Assembly: GCA_024711125.1 (NCBI GenBank) | Contig: JANJTM010000074.1 | Span: 1 to 64,000 of the forward strand | Direction of reading: 5' to 3' | Origin: Rhodothermales bacterium | Lineage (GTDB): Bacteria; Bacteroidota; Rhodothermia; Rhodothermales; UBA10348 | Length of the DNA: 64,000 nt | Shown: piece by piece, positions 34,368 to 43,734 of the stretch | Layout of the letters: each line of letters begins with the position of its first letter | Numbering within the stretch: position 1 is the first letter of the stretch | The notes under the pieces: model-generated | Databases searched by the model: none | Told to the model about the DNA's origin: nothing | Seen by the model: only the letters and a program-made list of their open reading frames with translations | Program-made: the position numbers and the translations under genes

Positions 34368-36517
34368 CAGAACGCCCGGTCGATGGACAGGTGCAGGGCG
34401 AACCGGCGAAGGCGCAGACGCTCCGGTTCCTCGGCAAGGAGTCCGGCCTCGTACAGCGCGCGGTCCCCGGGTCGCTGGAGGTCCAACGCATCGGGGTTCA
34501 CCTTCCACGCGAGATCGAGCCGGACGGCGCCCACCGGCGTCAGGTAGCGGAGGCCGAACCCGGCGCCGATCTTCAGGTCCCGAACCGCGGGAAAGGCGCG
34601 GTCGTCCACGACCACGAGTCCGGCGGCAGCCGGCAGGGCGCGTCCGTTCGCGTCCCGGCGAACCCGCGCCGATACGCCGCCGGCGTCGGCGAATACGCCG
34701 AGACGCCACGCATCGCCCAGCCCGGGCGCCGGAAACCGGTATTCCGTGCGGAAAGACAGTTTTCCGAGCCCTCCGGCCGATTCGTAGGCCGCATTTTCGC
34801 TCGTCGGCGTGCCGTCGGAGGCCACGTAGACGGTATCGGCATGCACCCACTTGGGACCCAGGGCGTTGAGACTCCATCCACGAACGTCGGCCGATCCGCC
34901 CGCATAGAACCGGATGGGGTCGAACCGGTATTCGACCTGCGGATCCGCCTGGTCACGGCTCGCGCCGCCGGGAAACAGCCGACCGGCGGTCACCGAGACG
35001 ATGACGCTGCTCTCCATCGTGATGGGTATCAGCCCGGTCGCGTCGACGGCAAGGCGACGATAAGCCACCCCTCCGCCGAGAAAGAGTCCCGCCTGCTCGA
35101 TGCCCGGGCGCACCATCCAACCCCGCCTGGGGTGCAGGTAGTTGTTCAGCCGACCCATGGCGAACGACAGCGAAACGGCGCTCCGGTCAAACACGTCGAT
35201 CCGGGTCAGGTCCTGCATGCCGCCGAGCGGTACCGCCCGGGACAGCGAGTACTGGACCTGCGCGGCGCGGAAGGGCAGGTACTGGAACAGGATCGACGGC
35301 GAAATGCCGGTTTCGCGATAACGGACGACCTGGTTGGGGTCGTCCACCCAGCGCGCGAACAGCGTTCCCGATCCGGAGACCCGTCGCTCGAACAGGTAGG
35401 GCTGGCGGAGGCTGAGCGACACATCGGCCGACCGGACGGGCTTCCGGTCGCTGCCCGACGACGCGAGCCAACCGCTCACGGCCGTTCCCGACAGCGAGAG
35501 TTGACGCGCCGCGCCGAGGAAGCTGCGATGGCGCAGGGAGCCACCGACTTCCAGGCCGTTCTCCCGGGAGTATCCGCCGCCCGCGGTGAAGAGGCGCTTC
35601 GGTGACTCGCGCACGCGTATGCGTACCGTCACGGTCGAATCGGCGGGTTGATCGGGCAGGTCGGCCAGGGCTACCCGGAAGAGGTTCAGGCCGAACAGGC
35701 TGCGCTGGCCTTCCACGAGCGCGTCGGCCCTGAACAGGTCTCCGGGAGCGAAAGGGAGCTGTCTCGTGATGACGCGCTCGCTCACGGTCTCGACCCCTTC
35801 GACCAGCACGCGGTCGATGCGCGCACGGACCCCGGGGTCCAGCGCCAGGTCCAGGTCCACGCGGAACATCGAAGAGTCGACGAGGGCCCGCACGTCGGCT
35901 CGCGCGAAGGCATAACCGCGGTCTGCCATCCAGGACCGGAGCCTCGATTCGAGTTGGACCCTGGAGAATTCCGTGTACCGATCGCCGGGACGAAGCGCCA
36001 GCCGTTCCTCGAGGTCACCCCAGGCCCGGTCGAGGGCAGGGTCCAGCGGCGTCACGAAGCGCGCCGAACGGGACCCGACGACGAGCGGCGGCCCCTCCCG
36101 AATCGTCACGATCAGGTCCATGCGGTTGCGGGACGGATCGAATCGGCTGGCCGGGTAATCGATGAGCGGGCTGACGAACCCGTTGTCCCGGTAGAATGCC
36201 CGCAGCCGCACCATGTCCCGCTGCAGTTCGACCGGGTCGAACGGGGCCCTGATGCGCGGAACGAGCGGAAGAAACGCCAGGCGGTTCTGCAGGCGACCCC
36301 AGAATCCCGGTGCCGACGTAGCCATCCGGTCTCGCAGCCGACTTTCGGAGAACGAGGATCCGTCGGCGAACCGGAAACGCAGCGATCCGACTTCGGTGGA
36401 GTCGTTGACACCGCGCAAGGGTTGGGTCATCGCGGGCGCCGCCGTGGATCCCGCAAGCGCGGCCAGGGCGAAAAGCGCGGCGCCCAGCCTGGGCGCGCCT
36501 CCCTCAGCGCGTACCAT
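34367..36517 (-). CDS. tamA: TamA/BamA-family outer-membrane protein (Omp85)
   Basis: 716 residues. The start at MVRAEGGAPRLGAALFALAALAG gives a signal peptide; it lies 14 bases inside the yihY end. N-terminal POTRA domains (about 40-330: LRAFYRDNGF, IDRVLVEGVETVSERVI, LFRADALVEGQRSLFGLNLFRVA) and a C-terminal 16-strand barrel with the lid-region hallmark ADVRGWSLNALGP and terminal Phe (LHLSIDRAF). It receives the TamB partner. TamA-like pairing is inferred from the one-base overlap with tamB; it could also be called BamA-like. Confidence 0.93.
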   Translation of the reverse strand: MVRAEGGAPRLGAALFALAALAGSTAAPAMTQPLRGVNDSTEVGSLRFRFADGSSFSESRLRDRMATSAPGFWGRLQNRLAFLPLVPRIRAPFDPVELQRDMVRLRAFYRDNGFVSPLIDYPASRFDPSRNRMDLIVTIREGPPLVVGSRSARFVTPLDPALDRAWGDLEERLALRPGDRYTEFSRVQLESRLRSWMADRGYAFARADVRALVDSSMFRVDLDLALDPGVRARIDRVLVEGVETVSERVITRQLPFAPGDLFRADALVEGQRSLFGLNLFRVALADLPDQPADSTVTVRIRVRESPKRLFTAGGGYSRENGLEVGGSLRHRSFLGAARQLSLSGTAVSGWLASSGSDRKPVRSADVSLSLRQPYLFERRVSGSGTLFARWVDDPNQVVRYRETGISPSILFQYLPFRAAQVQYSLSRAVPLGGMQDLTRIDVFDRSAVSLSFAMGRLNNYLHPRRGWMVRPGIEQAGLFLGGGVAYRRLAVDATGLIPITMESSVIVSVTAGRLFPGGASRDQADPQVEYRFDPIRFYAGGSADVRGWSLNALGPKWVHADTVYVASDGTPTSENAAYESAGGLGKLSFRTEYRFPAPGLGDAWRLGVFADAGGVSARVRRDANGRALPAAAGLVVVDDRAFPAVRDLKIGAGFGLRYLTPVGAVRLDLAWKVNPDALDLQRPGDRALYEAGLLAEEPERLRLRRFALHLSIDRAF

Positions 36518-37529
36518 GGTCGCCGTCCAAGCGATGCAGCTCGGCCCGTGCCGGGTCCGGATCGAACGTCCAGGCATCGTCGTCGCCCCGGGGGATCGGT
36601 TCGGTCGCGCCTGCCGCTGCCAGGGCCCTTTCCCGGTGCCTGGCCTGGTAGAGCAGGGTGACGATCGCGCCGATGCACAGGACCAGGCCGGAATAGTAGG
36701 CCCAGACCACGATCAGGATGATCAGGATGAACGTGTCGCCGAGGAGGGAGAACATCCCGTTCTCGAAGGAGCCGGCGTTCCGGGCATACAGCGAGAACAT
36801 GGACTTGGCGCCTTCCCAGAGCATCGCTCCGACGAGGGCCCCCGCCAACGCGCTGCGGGCCGGAGGCCTCGGAATCGGCGTGAACCAGAACAGCTGGAAG
36901 AACATGCCCAGCGACAGCGCGAACGGGAGCACGAGTCCCAGGCCCTGCACCAGGAGCCCCCACGCGGTGCGAAGGCGCCCGGGGTCGAGACCGAGGTCGG
37001 CCACCATCGCGAGTTCCGCGGTGCCGACGGCCTGGACCACGATCGACAACGTGATCGAGGCGACGAGGAAGAGGCCGACCTGGACGGCCATGCGCAGGTC
37101 GAAAAGGAAACCGAGCAGCATCGATCGCGCCCGGTGCCAGTCCTCGCGGAAGATGTTCGCCAGGACCACCCGCAGCGTGGTGAAGAGCGTGGTTGCCGTC
37201 AGCAGCAGGCCCGCGCCGCCGATGATCGTGAAAGCCGTGGACGCGTCCTGCAGCTGGCCGAGAAACAGGACGAGTCGGTCGCTGCCGTATTCGGGTGCCA
37301 GTTCGCGGATGACGTCCTCGACGTACCGGAACGGGCGCTCGCTGCGCAGGACCCGCCCGAAGATGCCCGTGACAAGAAGTATTGCCGGGACCAGGGCGAT
37401 CAGGGCCTTGAACGCGATCGCTTCGGCCCAGACGAAAACGTCCTTCTCCGAGAGTTGGCGGATCAGCCCGCCCACGTAATACCGGAGGGTATCCAACATT
37501 CCGATCGCCGAGACATGCATACCCGACAA
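36504..37529 (-). CDS. YihY/BrkB-family inner-membrane protein
   Basis: 341 residues, six membrane segments with the BrkB/YihY/UPF0761 pattern (AIAFKALIALVPAILLVTGI, GGAGLLLTATTLFTTLRVVLANIF, LFWFTPIPRPPARSALAGALVGAMLWEGAKSMFSLYARN). MSGMHVSAIGMLDTL offers three ATGs; the conserved part begins near MLDTLRYYVGGL. The family is sometimes labelled ribonuclease BN, but is now regarded as membrane proteins linked to envelope lipids. It is the first gene of the lipid-transport run; its stop overlaps the TamA start. Confidence 0.9.
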   Translation of the reverse strand: MSGMHVSAIGMLDTLRYYVGGLIRQLSEKDVFVWAEAIAFKALIALVPAILLVTGIFGRVLRSERPFRYVEDVIRELAPEYGSDRLVLFLGQLQDASTAFTIIGGAGLLLTATTLFTTLRVVLANIFREDWHRARSMLLGFLFDLRMAVQVGLFLVASITLSIVVQAVGTAELAMVADLGLDPGRLRTAWGLLVQGLGLVLPFALSLGMFFQLFWFTPIPRPPARSALAGALVGAMLWEGAKSMFSLYARNAGSFENGMFSLLGDTFILIILIVVWAYYSGLVLCIGAIVTLLYQARHRERALAAAGATEPIPRGDDDAWTFDPDPARAELHRLDGDHGTR

Positions 37530-37595
37530 GGTACTCGCTCGGGCCGAAAAGTTGCGTCCGCGTGCCCGAAACGAGCGGCAGCGACGCCGGCGAGG

Positions 37596-38879
37596 TCAGG
37601 CCGAGGCCTTGCGCAGCTCGAAGATCGGAGGGCGACGGTGTTCGACCGTGTCGCGGGTGATCCGGCAGGCGCCGACCTCGTGCATCTCGTGCACGTCGAA
37701 CATGATGTCGAGCATGGTCTCTTCGAGAACCGAGCGCAGCCCGCGGGCTCCCGTGCCCAGCGCGCGGGCCCTTTCCACCACCGCGTCGACGGCGCTCTCG
37801 TCGAAGACGAGGTCGATACCGTCCATCGCGAACAGCTTCTGATACTGCTTGAGCAGCGCGTTCTTCGGGCGGAGCAGGATGTCCCGCATCGCCGATTCGG
37901 TCAGCGCGTCGAGCGCGGAAACCACCGGCAGACGTCCGATGAGTTCGGGAATGAGGCCGAAACGAAGCAGGTCGTCCGGCTCGACATGGCGCAGGATCTC
38001 CGGGTCGTTCTTGGCGAACTTGCGTTTCATGTCGGCCGTGAACCCGATCGAGTTCGTCGACATGCGGTGCGCGATAATGTCGCCGAGGCCGTCGAAGGCT
38101 CCGCCCACGATGAACAGGATGTTCGTCGTGTCGATGTTGATGAGGCTCTGCTCCGGGTGCTTGCGCCCACCCTTGGGCGGCACACCGGCGACCGTGCCCT
38201 CGAGGATCTTCAGCAGGGCCTGCTGGACCCCCTCGCCCGAGACGTCCCGCGTGATGGACGCGTTGTCGCTCTTTCGGGCGATCTTGTCGATCTCGTCGAT
38301 GTAGATGATGCCCCGCTCGGCCCGTTCGACGTTGAAATCGGCGGCGTGCAGCAGGTGTGCCAGGATGCTTTCGACGTCCTCTCCGACATACCCTGCCTCG
38401 GTGAGCGCGGTCGCGTCGCTGATCGAGAACGGCACGTCGAGCACCCTGGCGAGCGTACGGGCGAGCAGCGTCTTTCCCGTGCCGGTCGGGCCGACGAGAA
38501 GGATGTTCGACTTCTCGAGTTCGACGTCTTCGAAGTCGGGCGAGAAGTGATCGCGATCGACCCGCTTGTAGTGGTTGTACACCGCGACCGAAAGGGCCTT
38601 CTTTGCCCGATCCTGGCCGATCACGTACTCGTCGAGCGCGCTCTTGATCTCGACCGGCGTCAGCCGCCTCGACGGGGAGGTTCGCCGCGTCGTGGGCGAG
38701 GCAGCCGCCGGGGCGGCCGGCTTGTGCGTCGTCAGGTCGTTCCGGACGATTCCCGCAGCATCGTTGATGCACCGGTCGCAGATGTAGACATCCGGACCGG
38801 CGACCATGGACGTGACTTCGTGGGCCGTGCGGCCGCAGAAAGAGCAGCGGATGACGTCTTCGCCCCGTCGGTTCCCCAT
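37596..38879 (-). CDS. clpX: ClpX, ATPase subunit of the ClpXP protease
   Basis: 427 residues. N-terminal C4 zinc finger (Cys12, Cys15, Cys34, Cys37 in RCSFCGRT ... YICDRCI), then an AAA+ core with Walker [19 protein letters not shown] (about 130), Walker [14 protein letters not shown], sensor/RIP pore loops and C-terminal AAA lid ending in [20 protein letters not shown]. Unfolds tagged substrates and feeds ClpP. The start [15 protein letters not shown] fits the family. No clpP or tig gene follows, so it is expressed separately from ClpP here. Confidence 0.97.
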   Translation of the reverse strand: MGNRRGEDVIRCSFCGRTAHEVTSMVAGPDVYICDRCINDAAGIVRNDLTTHKPAAPAAASPTTRRTSPSRRLTPVEIKSALDEYVIGQDRAKKALSVAVYNHYKRVDRDHFSPDFEDVELEKSNILLVGPTGTGKTLLARTLARVLDVPFSISDATALTEAGYVGEDVESILAHLLHAADFNVERAERGIIYIDEIDKIARKSDNASITRDVSGEGVQQALLKILEGTVAGVPPKGGRKHPEQSLINIDTTNILFIVGGAFDGLGDIIAHRMSTNSIGFTADMKRKFAKNDPEILRHVEPDDLLRFGLIPELIGRLPVVSALDALTESAMRDILLRPKNALLKQYQKLFAMDGIDLVFDESAVDAVVERARALGTGARGLRSVLEETMLDIMFDVHEMHEVGACRITRDTVEHRRPPIFELRKASA

Positions 38880-39043
38880 AGCGCGCGTCGCGAGATAAGC
38901 TGGTAGTCGATGTGCCGGGACCGCCCCCTACCAGGGCGCGGTCATGGTACATATATCGCGGGATTCGGACAACGCTTTAAGGTCGGGTCGCAAAACCCCG
39001 CCTGACCGTGGAACACGCCACGAAGCCGGGGATTCCGGCGGGC

Positions 39044-39988
39044 ATGGCCCGCCCGAAAACGATACCGCCCCTCTTCTGGGAACGCCTGCGGACCCTGGTC
39101 CCCGGGGATCGGTGGAGCCGGGTCCGCGCGTCGTTCGAGGAAGCGCGCAGCGGATCGTTCCGAGTCAATACGCTTCGGGCCGAAGTCGGTGCCGTACTCG
39201 AGGAAATGCACTCCGAAGGAATCGGCACGTCGCCCGTGGCCTGCTGCGCCGACGGCTTCGTCGTGGAACCGGTCGACCGCGAGCGACTCGCCGCAACGGC
39301 CGCACACCGCGAGACCCGGGTCTGGCTGCAGAATCCGTCGTCGATGGTGCCGGTCGTCGCGCTCGGCCCACGACCCGGAGAGCGGGTCCTGGACCTCGCG
39401 GCCGCTCCCGGAAGCAAGACGCTCCAACTGGCCGCCGCGCTCCGGGGAGAAGGGGAGTTGGCGGCCGTCGAGGTGGTCAAGCCCCGGTTCCATCGCCTGC
39501 GCCGCAACCTGGAGGCCGCCGGAGCGGGATGGGTGAAGGCCTACCTGCAGGACGGGGCGCGTGCGTGGCGATACCGTCCGGATCATTTCGACCGTGTGCT
39601 CATCGACGCGCCGTGCTCGACCGAAGGCCGTTTTCGCGTCGACGAACCCGAGACGTTCGCGTACTGGAGCCCCGCGAAGATCCGGTCGATGGCGGCGAAG
39701 CAGACCGCACTGCTCGACAGCGCGGTCCGGTGCGTCCGGCCGGGCGGCGTGGTGGTCTATTCGACCTGCTCCTTCGCCCCCGAGGAAAACGAGGCGGTCG
39801 TGACCCGCGTGCTCGAGCGGCACGACCTCGAGGTGGAGCCGATCGAAGCCGAGGTGCCGGGCGCCATTCCGGGCCTGGGGGAATGGGAAGGCCACGTCTT
39901 CCATCCGGCGCTCGCCGACGCGATGCGCGTACTGCCGGACGGTACGTGGGAAGGGTTCTTCGTGGTTCGCCTGCGCCGCCGGGATTGA
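39044..39988 (+). CDS. NOL1/NOP2/Sun-type RNA cytosine-C5 methyltransferase
   Basis: 314 residues from MARPKTIPPLFWERL; an in-frame GTG at 39008 would add 12 residues. SAM-binding motif LDLAAAPGSKTLQLAA, the two catalytic cysteines of the m5C family (IDAPCSTEGRF and YSTCSFAPEENE). It methylates cytosine in rRNA or tRNA. It resembles RsmB/RsmF-like enzymes but lacks the long N-terminal NusB-type domain, so it is closer to the short form. It is divergent from clpX across a 164-base gap. Confidence 0.9.
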   Translation: MARPKTIPPLFWERLRTLVPGDRWSRVRASFEEARSGSFRVNTLRAEVGAVLEEMHSEGIGTSPVACCADGFVVEPVDRERLAATAAHRETRVWLQNPSSMVPVVALGPRPGERVLDLAAAPGSKTLQLAAALRGEGELAAVEVVKPRFHRLRRNLEAAGAGWVKAYLQDGARAWRYRPDHFDRVLIDAPCSTEGRFRVDEPETFAYWSPAKIRSMAAKQTALLDSAVRCVRPGGVVVYSTCSFAPEENEAVVTRVLERHDLEVEPIEAEVPGAIPGLGEWEGHVFHPALADAMRVLPDGTWEGFFVVRLRRRD

Positions 39989-40012
39989 GCGCCCGCCGGC
40001 CGCGCGCCCGCT

Positions 40013-40840
40013 TCAGGCGGGCCCGTATTTCGCGTCGAGGAATCGCTCCCGGTACAGGTGGAACGCGGTCGCGCACACCTTGCGCGTATACATCACGTTC
40101 AGTCCCGCGCCCACGACCGCGCCGGCCACGGGCACGACCTGGGCCACTTTCTGTCCGGTGAGGTGAATGCCGATGGCGCGCGCAAGGCGCTCGACCGCTT
40201 CCGAAAAGCCCATCTGCTCGATCGCCTGGACGCCCTGGCGACGAGCGACGCTCTTGGCGACGCGGACGGCGGGCTCCATGAGGATGCGCTTGCGGCTGTC
40301 GGTCCCCCCGGCCACCACGTCGAGAAGCCGCAGCGCGAAGAGCCGTTCCTCGGCCAGCGTCATGTCGAAGGAGCAGTACGTCGCGGTTTCCCCCACGGCG
40401 CGCAGGTTGATGGCCACCAGGCTCACGATGTCCGGAACGATGCCTGCAAGGCCTGCCATTCCGGTGGTCGCGCCCTCGGCACCCGCCAGGGCCTGGTACT
40501 TCGCCGACAGCCCCTCGAGGGCACGGTCCACGACGGACAGGTCCAGCGCGCGGATATCTTCCAGCGAACGCACCGGGGCACCGGTACGCTTGAACTCGAG
40601 GAAGATGCCGTCGCGCCAGAGCGTATCGTGCGTGATCTCGCCGATGACCTCGAGCAGCCCGGCCACCACGTGCTCGATCGTCCACTCGACCCCCGGGACG
40701 CGCCGCACGAGATCCGTCGCCTGGTCCCAGGCTCCGTCGAGTCGGCGCGACGCGGCCCCGAACCATGAATCGGGAGGGTTGCGCCACGCTTCGATCGCGG
40801 CCCGGGCTTCGATCTCGTACGGGGTCGGAACTGCCGGCAT
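40013..40840 (-). CDS. EcsC-family protein
   Basis: 275 residues. Resembles EcsC proteins: YEIEARAAIEAWRNPP start, central amphipathic helices (AGLAGIVPDIVSLVAINLRAVGETATYC) and the C-terminal VPVAGAVVGAGLNVMYTRKVCATAFHLYRERFLDAKYG. The Gly-rich hydrophobic stretches suggest membrane association. The family is named for a Bacillus gene beside an ABC transporter; no molecular function is established. Six bases separate it from the barrel gene upstream. Confidence 0.83.
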   Translation of the reverse strand: MPAVPTPYEIEARAAIEAWRNPPDSWFGAASRRLDGAWDQATDLVRRVPGVEWTIEHVVAGLLEVIGEITHDTLWRDGIFLEFKRTGAPVRSLEDIRALDLSVVDRALEGLSAKYQALAGAEGATTGMAGLAGIVPDIVSLVAINLRAVGETATYCSFDMTLAEERLFALRLLDVVAGGTDSRKRILMEPAVRVAKSVARRQGVQAIEQMGFSEAVERLARAIGIHLTGQKVAQVVPVAGAVVGAGLNVMYTRKVCATAFHLYRERFLDAKYGPA

Positions 40841-40846
40841 CGGCGG

Positions 40847-42919
40847 TCAATCCGGAATGGGCCAGTAGACGCCGAACCGCCAGCGCCGCTCGGGATACGG
40901 GTAATCGGCGACCACCTGGTTACCGGGCATGAGTTCGGACCCGCTGAGCAGGTTCTCGATCGAAAGGAACAGCGTCGCGCCGCGTACCACGATATCGGCC
41001 TCGAGGTCCAGGATCACCGATGCGGGTACGTCCCGCGAACCGGCGTACGCGAGCACGGCCTGGCCGGTTGCGGTGGCCGGCTGTCGTCCGCGCATCGCCG
41101 ACCACGCCCGGGCTTCGGCGCGGAGGTCGACGATCGCGTCCCCGCGGAACAGTGAGCCCCGCCATCCGGCGACGGCCCGACCGAAACCGTCCGGATGAAC
41201 GCCGGCAATGGCCGCCGAGGTCTCACCGGTTCCGCCGGATGACTCCAGCGCGGTCGCCGACGCGAGCGCGTGAAACCCGCGTGCGGCGTCGTCCCGGTAG
41301 GAGAGCGAGAATACGAGGCCGCGCGTCGTGACGTCCGGTCCCCCGGACAGCGCCGCGGCGGCCCCCGCTGCGTCCGTTCCGATCCACGTGGCGCCCCCGG
41401 ACCGTCGCAGCGCAAACGCGCGCGCCCCGGCCACGAACGGCCCGTGCTCCACGGAAAGGCCCGCGCCCATCAGCTCGAGCCGGCCGGCGGCATCCTTCGC
41501 GCGGACGGTGGGACTCGAGGCCCGAAGTCCCGGGGTGGTGGGCCCGAACCCGTACAGATCGACGGCCGAAGGGAGCAGCGGAGCGCCGATGGCGTCGACG
41601 TCGAGCCGGATCCGTCCGAGCGCGGCTTTCAGGCCGACCCGCCACGAGCCGTGCAGCGCGCCGTCGGCCCGAAGCATGCCGCCGCCGTACTCCATCGTCC
41701 ACGGACCCGCGGTACCGGATCCCGCCAGCGAGGCGTCGATCCGGCCGCGGGCCTGCGCCCCGCGTCCGAGGGCCGAACTGTCCGGGAACGCGTCCCGGGA
41801 CAACGAGACGGACGCCGAGAGCGGCCAATCGCCGCCGACGAGCCCGAGCGAGGCCTCGCTTCCGTAGCGGACGACCCGTACGGCCGTCGAGTCGCCGCTG
41901 AGCACGTAGCGAAGCAGGTGCTGGGTGCGATAGGCCGCCAGCGAGAGCGCACGACCCGCCACCAAGCGCCCCGCCCCGAGCGCGACGTCTGAACGGTACC
42001 GCTCCCTCACCGCGTCGGCATGCTGGACGCCCGCGAGAAGCCGGTCGTAGATCGAGTCGTACGAACTTCCGTGCGGAATCACCCCGGCGTGGGCCCCTAC
42101 GCGGTGCCGGTTGGTGAGGACCATGGCCGAACCGGTCCATCCCCCGATCCTTGACGAGGCCCTGAGCCAGAGCTGCCGCTTGCGCCGGAGACGGGACCCC
42201 TCGTACTCGCCGGCCGCGCCCGCGCCCGCATACCCCAACTGGAGATCCATCGTCGTCCGGCCGCCGAGAAGGGCGAGCGGACGGCGCTGCGAATGCACGA
42301 CGTCGACGGCCTGGAGACTGCCTCCGCTGCGATACCGCATCTCGGTCAGGGGCTTCCCGTGGACCGTGTCGGGAAGCACGGCCGCCACGACGAACGGCGA
42401 CGACCGATCCATGGGGCTCCACGACAGCCCGTCGACGGGTCCGGTCGGAAGCAGGTCCCACGCCGGCATCCCGGTAACCGGATCGTCGAAGGGGATGATG
42501 CCGAGTCGCAGGGAGACGTCGGCCGGATCGAGACCGTCCGGGCTCCACGCATCCGGCCATCCGTCCGGTCCGTAATCGTAGAGGAACGAACCCGGCACGC
42601 GGGCGAGCAGGTCTCCGAAGTCGCCGACGCCCTCCGAGAGCGGGCGGCGCGCGGACAGGGCCCGCCACGTCCCGACCCCGTCGGACCACGGGGCCGTGCG
42701 CCCGGACGTCCGCGAGGCCGTCGTGTCGGCGAGGGCCGGACCGGGGACGCGCGCGGCCCGCAGGCTGTCGGCTCGAGCCATCATCGCGGCCGCCAGCGAA
42801 TCCACGTCCTGTCCTGCCGCCGGAAGGGAAGCCGCGAAGCAGGCGACGAGTGCCAGGCACACGAAGCGGCCCGGCCCCGGGCGCCTCCGGACGCTTTGGG
42901 TACGCGGCGTCCTCTCCAT
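40847..42919 (-). CDS. Outer-membrane beta-barrel protein, TonB-receptor-like
   Basis: 690 residues. Signal peptide (RFVCLALVACFAASLPAAGQ), a plug-like segment (about 95-190, GDFGDLLARVPGSFLYDYGPDG...) and about 500 residues of alternating strands (LWLRASSRIGGWTGSAMVLTNRHRVG ... LFLSIENLLSGSELMPGN) ending in RFGVYWPIPD. No obvious TonB box or CarboxypepD_reg domain was seen, so TonB dependence is uncertain. It would be a substrate-specific porin or receptor in the outer membrane. It sits between EcsC and deoxynucleoside kinase genes, with 6-base gaps. Confidence 0.75.
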   Translation of the reverse strand: MERTPRTQSVRRRPGPGRFVCLALVACFAASLPAAGQDVDSLAAAMMARADSLRAARVPGPALADTTASRTSGRTAPWSDGVGTWRALSARRPLSEGVGDFGDLLARVPGSFLYDYGPDGWPDAWSPDGLDPADVSLRLGIIPFDDPVTGMPAWDLLPTGPVDGLSWSPMDRSSPFVVAAVLPDTVHGKPLTEMRYRSGGSLQAVDVVHSQRRPLALLGGRTTMDLQLGYAGAGAAGEYEGSRLRRKRQLWLRASSRIGGWTGSAMVLTNRHRVGAHAGVIPHGSSYDSIYDRLLAGVQHADAVRERYRSDVALGAGRLVAGRALSLAAYRTQHLLRYVLSGDSTAVRVVRYGSEASLGLVGGDWPLSASVSLSRDAFPDSSALGRGAQARGRIDASLAGSGTAGPWTMEYGGGMLRADGALHGSWRVGLKAALGRIRLDVDAIGAPLLPSAVDLYGFGPTTPGLRASSPTVRAKDAAGRLELMGAGLSVEHGPFVAGARAFALRRSGGATWIGTDAAGAAAALSGGPDVTTRGLVFSLSYRDDAARGFHALASATALESSGGTGETSAAIAGVHPDGFGRAVAGWRGSLFRGDAIVDLRAEARAWSAMRGRQPATATGQAVLAYAGSRDVPASVILDLEADIVVRGATLFLSIENLLSGSELMPGNQVVADYPYPERRWRFGVYWPIPD

Positions 42920-42925
42920 CGTCCT

Positions 42926-43585
42926 TCAGGTCCGGTCGGGGAAGAGCCCGAACAGCCGGCTGTCGATCAGGGCGATGATCTTCCGCTGGTCGTCCCGGTC
43001 GTTGACGAAATCCAGTTCGTCCACGTCGATGACGATCTTCGGGCCGTTGTCGTACCGCTCGATCCAGTGCTCGTAGTGGTTGTTGAGCCGTTCGAGGTAA
43101 TCGATCCGGATGGTGGATTCGAAGGCCCGGCCACGCGCCTGGATATGTCCGACGAGCGTCGGCACCGACGCCCGGAGGTACACGAGGAGATCCGGAGGCC
43201 GCAGGTACGAGGTCATGATGCGGAAGAGCGCCGTGTAGTTCTCGAAGTCCCGCGTCGCCATCAGCCCCATTTCGTACAGGTTGCGCGCGAAGATCTCGGC
43301 GTCCTCGTAGATCGACCGGTCCTGCACGACCGAGTGGGGAAGCTCCTCGATCCGCCGCTGGTGATCGAAACGTGACGACAGGAAAAAGACCTGCAGGTTG
43401 AACGACCACCGCTGCATGTCCTGGTAGAAGTCGCTCAGGTACGGGTTGTCGTCCACCCGCTCGAACACCGCCTCCCATTTGAAATAGTCACTCAGGATGC
43501 GCGTCAGCGAACTCTTGCCCGCGCCGATGTTGCCGGCGATGGCGATGTACCGTTTCCCCGGTTCGAAGCGGTGGCTGGCAGGCAT
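42926..43585 (-). CDS. Deoxynucleoside kinase
   Basis: 219 residues. P-loop GNIGAGKSSLTRIL (about 19), VFERVDDNPYLSDFYQDMQRWSFNLQVFFL nucleoside-binding block, catalytic region VVQDRSIYEDAEIFARNLYEMG, lid arginines VPTLVGHIQARGRAFES. Belongs to the dAK/dGK/dCK family, salvaging deoxyadenosine or deoxyguanosine with ATP. Family members in Bacteroidota usually phosphorylate purine deoxynucleosides, but the specific base is not established. It begins the leftward set with the barrel and EcsC genes. Confidence 0.93.
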   Translation of the reverse strand: MPASHRFEPGKRYIAIAGNIGAGKSSLTRILSDYFKWEAVFERVDDNPYLSDFYQDMQRWSFNLQVFFLSSRFDHQRRIEELPHSVVQDRSIYEDAEIFARNLYEMGLMATRDFENYTALFRIMTSYLRPPDLLVYLRASVPTLVGHIQARGRAFESTIRIDYLERLNNHYEHWIERYDNGPKIVIDVDELDFVNDRDDQRKIIALIDSRLFGLFPDRT

Positions 43586-43734
43586 GGGCGTTCCTGATGA
43601 TGCGGAAAGGTACGAACCGGCGAGACGCCCGAAAGGGTGGAACAGGGCCGCGAACTTTCCGGTTCACCAAGGCTGTGACCGCCTGCAGCCGATCGCGGAA
43701 GGGCCCCGAGCCCGCCGCACCAACCCCGTTTCCC

